From the NCBI GenBank assembly GCA_024643595.1, contig JAHEMS010000138.1, forward strand, positions 1 to 8,309: a DNA stretch of 8,309 nt. The letters are read 5' to 3'. The number at the start of each line of letters is the position of its first letter. Position 1 is the stretch's first letter. Shown piece by piece: positions 6,873 to 8,309 of the stretch. This stretch comes from Bacteroidota bacterium. Its GTDB lineage: Bacteria > Bacteroidota > Bacteroidia > Cytophagales > Cyclobacteriaceae. Under the pieces are notes generated by a model. That model ran no database searches. It had not been told where the DNA came from and saw only the letters and a program-made list of their open reading frames with translations. A program made the translations under genes and the position numbers.

Positions 6873-6897
6873 GGAATAGTTCAGAGGAAATATAAAT

Positions 6898-6913
6898 ATC
6901 TTTGAACAAAGAT
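6898..6913. promoter_or_regulatory. 16-bp palindrome (ATCTTTG-AA-CAAAGAT) at the cyclase B promoter
   Basis: Perfect 7-bp arms around AA. The right arm covers the CAAAGAT core of the putative -7 element for cyclase copy B, so a dimeric protein bound here would block or alter initiation. It lies 26-41 bp before the start codon. Binding is inferred; the symmetry is seen directly. Confidence 0.4.
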
Positions 6914-6935
6914 GAACTGACTTTTGTCATACAAA
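6907..6935 (-). promoter_or_regulatory. Bacteroidetes-type promoter candidate for cyclase copy B
   Basis: On the minus strand, TTTG (6935-6932) is followed after 17 bp by CATCTTTG (6914-6907). This is one mismatch from the Bacteroidetes -7 consensus TAnnTTTG, with a -33 TTTG at near-normal spacing. Initiation would fall near 6900, giving a leader of roughly 25-30 nt to the ATG at 6872. Confidence 0.45.
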
Positions 6936-6992
6936 TCCGCCAACTGCACACTGGATCCGTGGCATTTAAGAATCGTTTCTTACCATGATAAT

Positions 6993-7000
6993 TGTGCACA
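6993..7000. promoter_or_regulatory. TGTGCACA palindrome
   Basis: A perfect 8-bp palindrome near the middle of the divergent region. It carries the same TGTGC core as the half-sites at 7044-7051 and 7073-7080 and the reverse copy at 6946-6950. It could be part of a shared regulatory array, but it is short and could be chance. Confidence 0.25.
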
Positions 7001-7040
7001 TTAAATGATGCCCTCCCCAAAGGTGTTATTTCCCAAATGA

Positions 7041-7071
7041 TTGTTGTGCGAGAAATTTTTCTTTATCTTAA
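7041..7071 (+). promoter_or_regulatory. Weak promoter candidate for the propeller gene
   Basis: TTG (7041-7043) is followed after 20 bp by TATCTTAA (7064-7071), which matches TAnnTTTG at six of eight positions with acceptable spacing. Initiation would then fall only about 15-20 nt before the ATG at 7096, giving a short leader. The match is weak, and other starts are possible. Confidence 0.3.
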
Positions 7072-7080
7072 ATCGCACAA
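7044..7080. promoter_or_regulatory. 8-bp perfect inverted repeat TTGTGCGA ... TCGCACAA
   Basis: The arms lie at 7044-7051 and 7073-7080, separated by 21 bp that contain the T-rich core promoter candidate. The right arm ends 15 bp before the propeller start codon. It could be two half-sites for a regulator bracketing the promoter, or a stem-loop in the leader if transcription starts further upstream. The repeat is exact; the function is inferred. Confidence 0.4.
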
Positions 7081-7095
7081 AATAAATGCATTCCT

Positions 7096-8283
7096 ATGAA
7101 ACAAGTCCGTGTTCTGGTAGGTACCAAGAAAGGGGCCTTTATCCTTACCTCCGATATCAAGCGTTCAAAGTGGACCGTTGACGGTCCATTTTTTGCCGGA
7201 TGGGAAATCTATCACATGAAAGGATCACCGGTAGATCCCAATAGGATTTATGTCTCGCAAAGCAGTGGATGGTTCGGACAAATCATTCAGCGGTCGGATG
7301 ACGGTGGGAAGAGCTGGTTCCAACCTGGATTCAAAGATGGCGAATCCACAACAGGACCTGACGGGATGCCGGTAACGGAAAGCAATAAGTTCGCCTACGA
7401 TACTTCTGATGAAAATGGCAAGGCGCTGACAACCCACCAGTGGTACGATGGCACTCAACATCCTTGGGAGTTCAAGCGTGTCTGGCATCTGGAGCCCTCT
7501 TTAACAGAGCCAGATACGGTCTATGCAGGTGTAGAAGATGCCGCGCTTTTCAAGACCACTGACGGTGGAAAAAGCTGGACAGAATTGTCAGCCCTGCGGG
7601 GGCATCGCACCGGAGATAAGTGGGCGCCGGGTGCCGGAGGTATGGCGGTGCATACCATTATTCTTGACAAGATGAATCCGGGGAGAATTTATGTGGCGAT
7701 CTCGTCAGCGGGTGCATTTCGTTCTGATGATGACGGCAAGACCTGGAAACCAATCAACCAAGGACTATCCTCGAACTATATTCCTGATCCACATGCCGAG
7801 GTGGGCCACTGTGTTCACCGCATTGCCATGCATCCGGCGAAACCCGAAGTGTTGTTCATGCAGAAACATTGGGATGTTATGCGATCCGATAACGCAGGAG
7901 AATTGTGGACCGAAGTTAGCGGTAATCTACCTTCCGATTTTGGCTTCGTCATCGATGTACATGCGCAAGAACCCAATACCGTGTATGTGATTCCTATCAA
8001 GAGCGACTCTGAACACTTTCCACCGGAAGGTAAGTTACGGGTTTACCGAAGTCGCACCGGAGGTAACGAATGGGAAGCGCTCACGAATGGGCTTCCACAA
8101 AAAGATTGTTATGTAAACGTTTTACGCGATGCCATGGCTGTTGACACGCTCGATCCTTGCGGCATCTATTTCGGCACCACAGGTGGACAAGTCTACGCAT
8201 CAGCCGATGGGGGAGACAGCTGGAGTGCGATTGTACAAAACCTTCCTTCAGTGTGCTCGGTAGAAGTACAGGCTGTGCCATGA
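7096..8283 (+). CDS. Cytoplasmic six-Asp-box (BNR/VPS10-like) beta-propeller protein
   Basis: A 395-residue protein with six Asp-box turns: SDDGGKSW (67-74), TTDGGKSW (154-161), SDDDGKTW (210-217), SDNAGELW (264-271), SRTGGNEW (319-326) and SADGGDSW (369-376), regularly spread as expected for a propeller. It matches a widespread family often labelled exo-alpha-sialidase or WD40/YVTN/BNR-like; recognisable family stretches include GTKKGAF, HQWYDGTQHPWEFKRVWHLEPS, DPHAEVGHCVHRIAMHP, NLPSDFGF and NVLRDAMAVDTLDPCGIYFGT. The sialidase FRIP motif and an arginine triad are not seen, and the chain enters its first strand directly with no signal peptide, so an extracellular sialidase is unlikely. The ATG at 7096 is right for the family; the ATG at 7086 is out of frame. 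Its stop overlaps the next gene. Hand counts on sample lines suggest higher G+C than the cyclases. Biochemical role unknown. Confidence 0.9.
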   Translation: MKQVRVLVGTKKGAFILTSDIKRSKWTVDGPFFAGWEIYHMKGSPVDPNRIYVSQSSGWFGQIIQRSDDGGKSWFQPGFKDGESTTGPDGMPVTESNKFAYDTSDENGKALTTHQWYDGTQHPWEFKRVWHLEPSLTEPDTVYAGVEDAALFKTTDGGKSWTELSALRGHRTGDKWAPGAGGMAVHTIILDKMNPGRIYVAISSAGAFRSDDDGKTWKPINQGLSSNYIPDPHAEVGHCVHRIAMHPAKPEVLFMQKHWDVMRSDNAGELWTEVSGNLPSDFGFVIDVHAQEPNTVYVIPIKSDSEHFPPEGKLRVYRSRTGGNEWEALTNGLPQKDCYVNVLRDAMAVDTLDPCGIYFGTTGGQVYASADGGDSWSAIVQNLPSVCSVEVQAVP

Positions 8284-8309
8284 TTCGTGTGACACTGCCA
8301 TATCATCTT
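8280..8309 (+). CDS. Start of a MoaD/ThiS-family (ubiquitin-like sulfur-carrier fold) protein, partial
   Basis: The ATG at 8280 overlaps the propeller stop codon as ATGA, and the frame then reads MIRVTLPYHL to the window edge. Only ten codons are visible. This start resembles the first beta-strand of the small MoaD/ThiS-like proteins that I recall being encoded directly after propeller genes of this family, and the four-base overlap suggests translational coupling. The diagnostic C-terminal Gly-Gly lies outside the window, so the assignment rests on ten residues plus gene context. Confidence 0.55.
   Translation, partial: MIRVTLPYHL

Larger units (their letters stand above)
6873..7095. other. 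Divergent intergenic/promoter region between cyclase B and the propeller gene
   Basis: This 223-bp region separates two start codons that point away from each other, so it must hold at least two promoters. It contains a minus-strand promoter candidate with an overlapping 16-bp palindrome, a plus-strand promoter candidate bracketed by an 8-bp inverted repeat, and several TGTGC motifs, listed separately. No coding frame or RNA gene is recognised inside it. Confidence 0.7.

Noticed and set aside
6796..7020. Minus-strand open frame of 74 codons overlapping the start of cyclase copy B
   Set aside because: It is in another frame from the cyclase, crosses the promoter region and has no protein-like features.

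Overview
The window looks like Bacteroidota DNA, most likely a Cytophagales-type genome. This is inferred from protein flavour (DUF4386, Bacteroidetes-style AraC and DinB proteins, TolB-like/TPR cyclases), from A-rich leaders instead of Shine-Dalgarno sites, and from one good match to the Bacteroidetes promoter (TTTG, then TAnnTTTG). No rRNA, tRNA, CRISPR array or insertion sequence was seen.

Left part (1-2429, all minus strand): a compact run in transcription order of an AraC-family regulator, a six-helix DUF4386 membrane protein, a DinB-fold protein with an intact His triad, and the first 67 codons of an MDR-family alcohol dehydrogenase/quinone reductase that runs off the left edge. Gaps of about 81, 36 and 20 bp suggest one operon led by its own regulator. 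A small stress or detoxification role is plausible but unproven.

Centre (2605-6872, minus strand): two tandem paralogues of about 695 residues. Each has a cytoplasmic class III nucleotide cyclase domain, one membrane helix, and a TolB-like plus TPR region predicted to lie in the periplasm. The metal-binding aspartates and the transition-state Asn/Arg are present, but both purine-specifying positions are changed (Lys to Gln, Asp to Asn) in both copies. Similarity between the copies is mosaic: the cyclase and TolB-like domains are nearly identical down to DNA level, while the membrane and TPR parts have diverged. This fits gene conversion plus diversification of the sensor half.

Right part (6873-8309): a 223-bp divergent intergenic region rich in inverted repeats and TGTGC motifs separates the cyclases from a plus-strand six-Asp-box beta-propeller gene. 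That gene has no signal peptide and no sialidase catalytic signature. Its stop overlaps (ATGA) the start of a further gene whose ten visible codons look like a MoaD/ThiS-family protein, giving a propeller plus ubiquitin-like sulfur-carrier pair.

The items most worth following up are the Gln/Asn cyclase pair, the mosaic duplication, the propeller-MoaD/ThiS couple and the repeat-rich divergent promoter.
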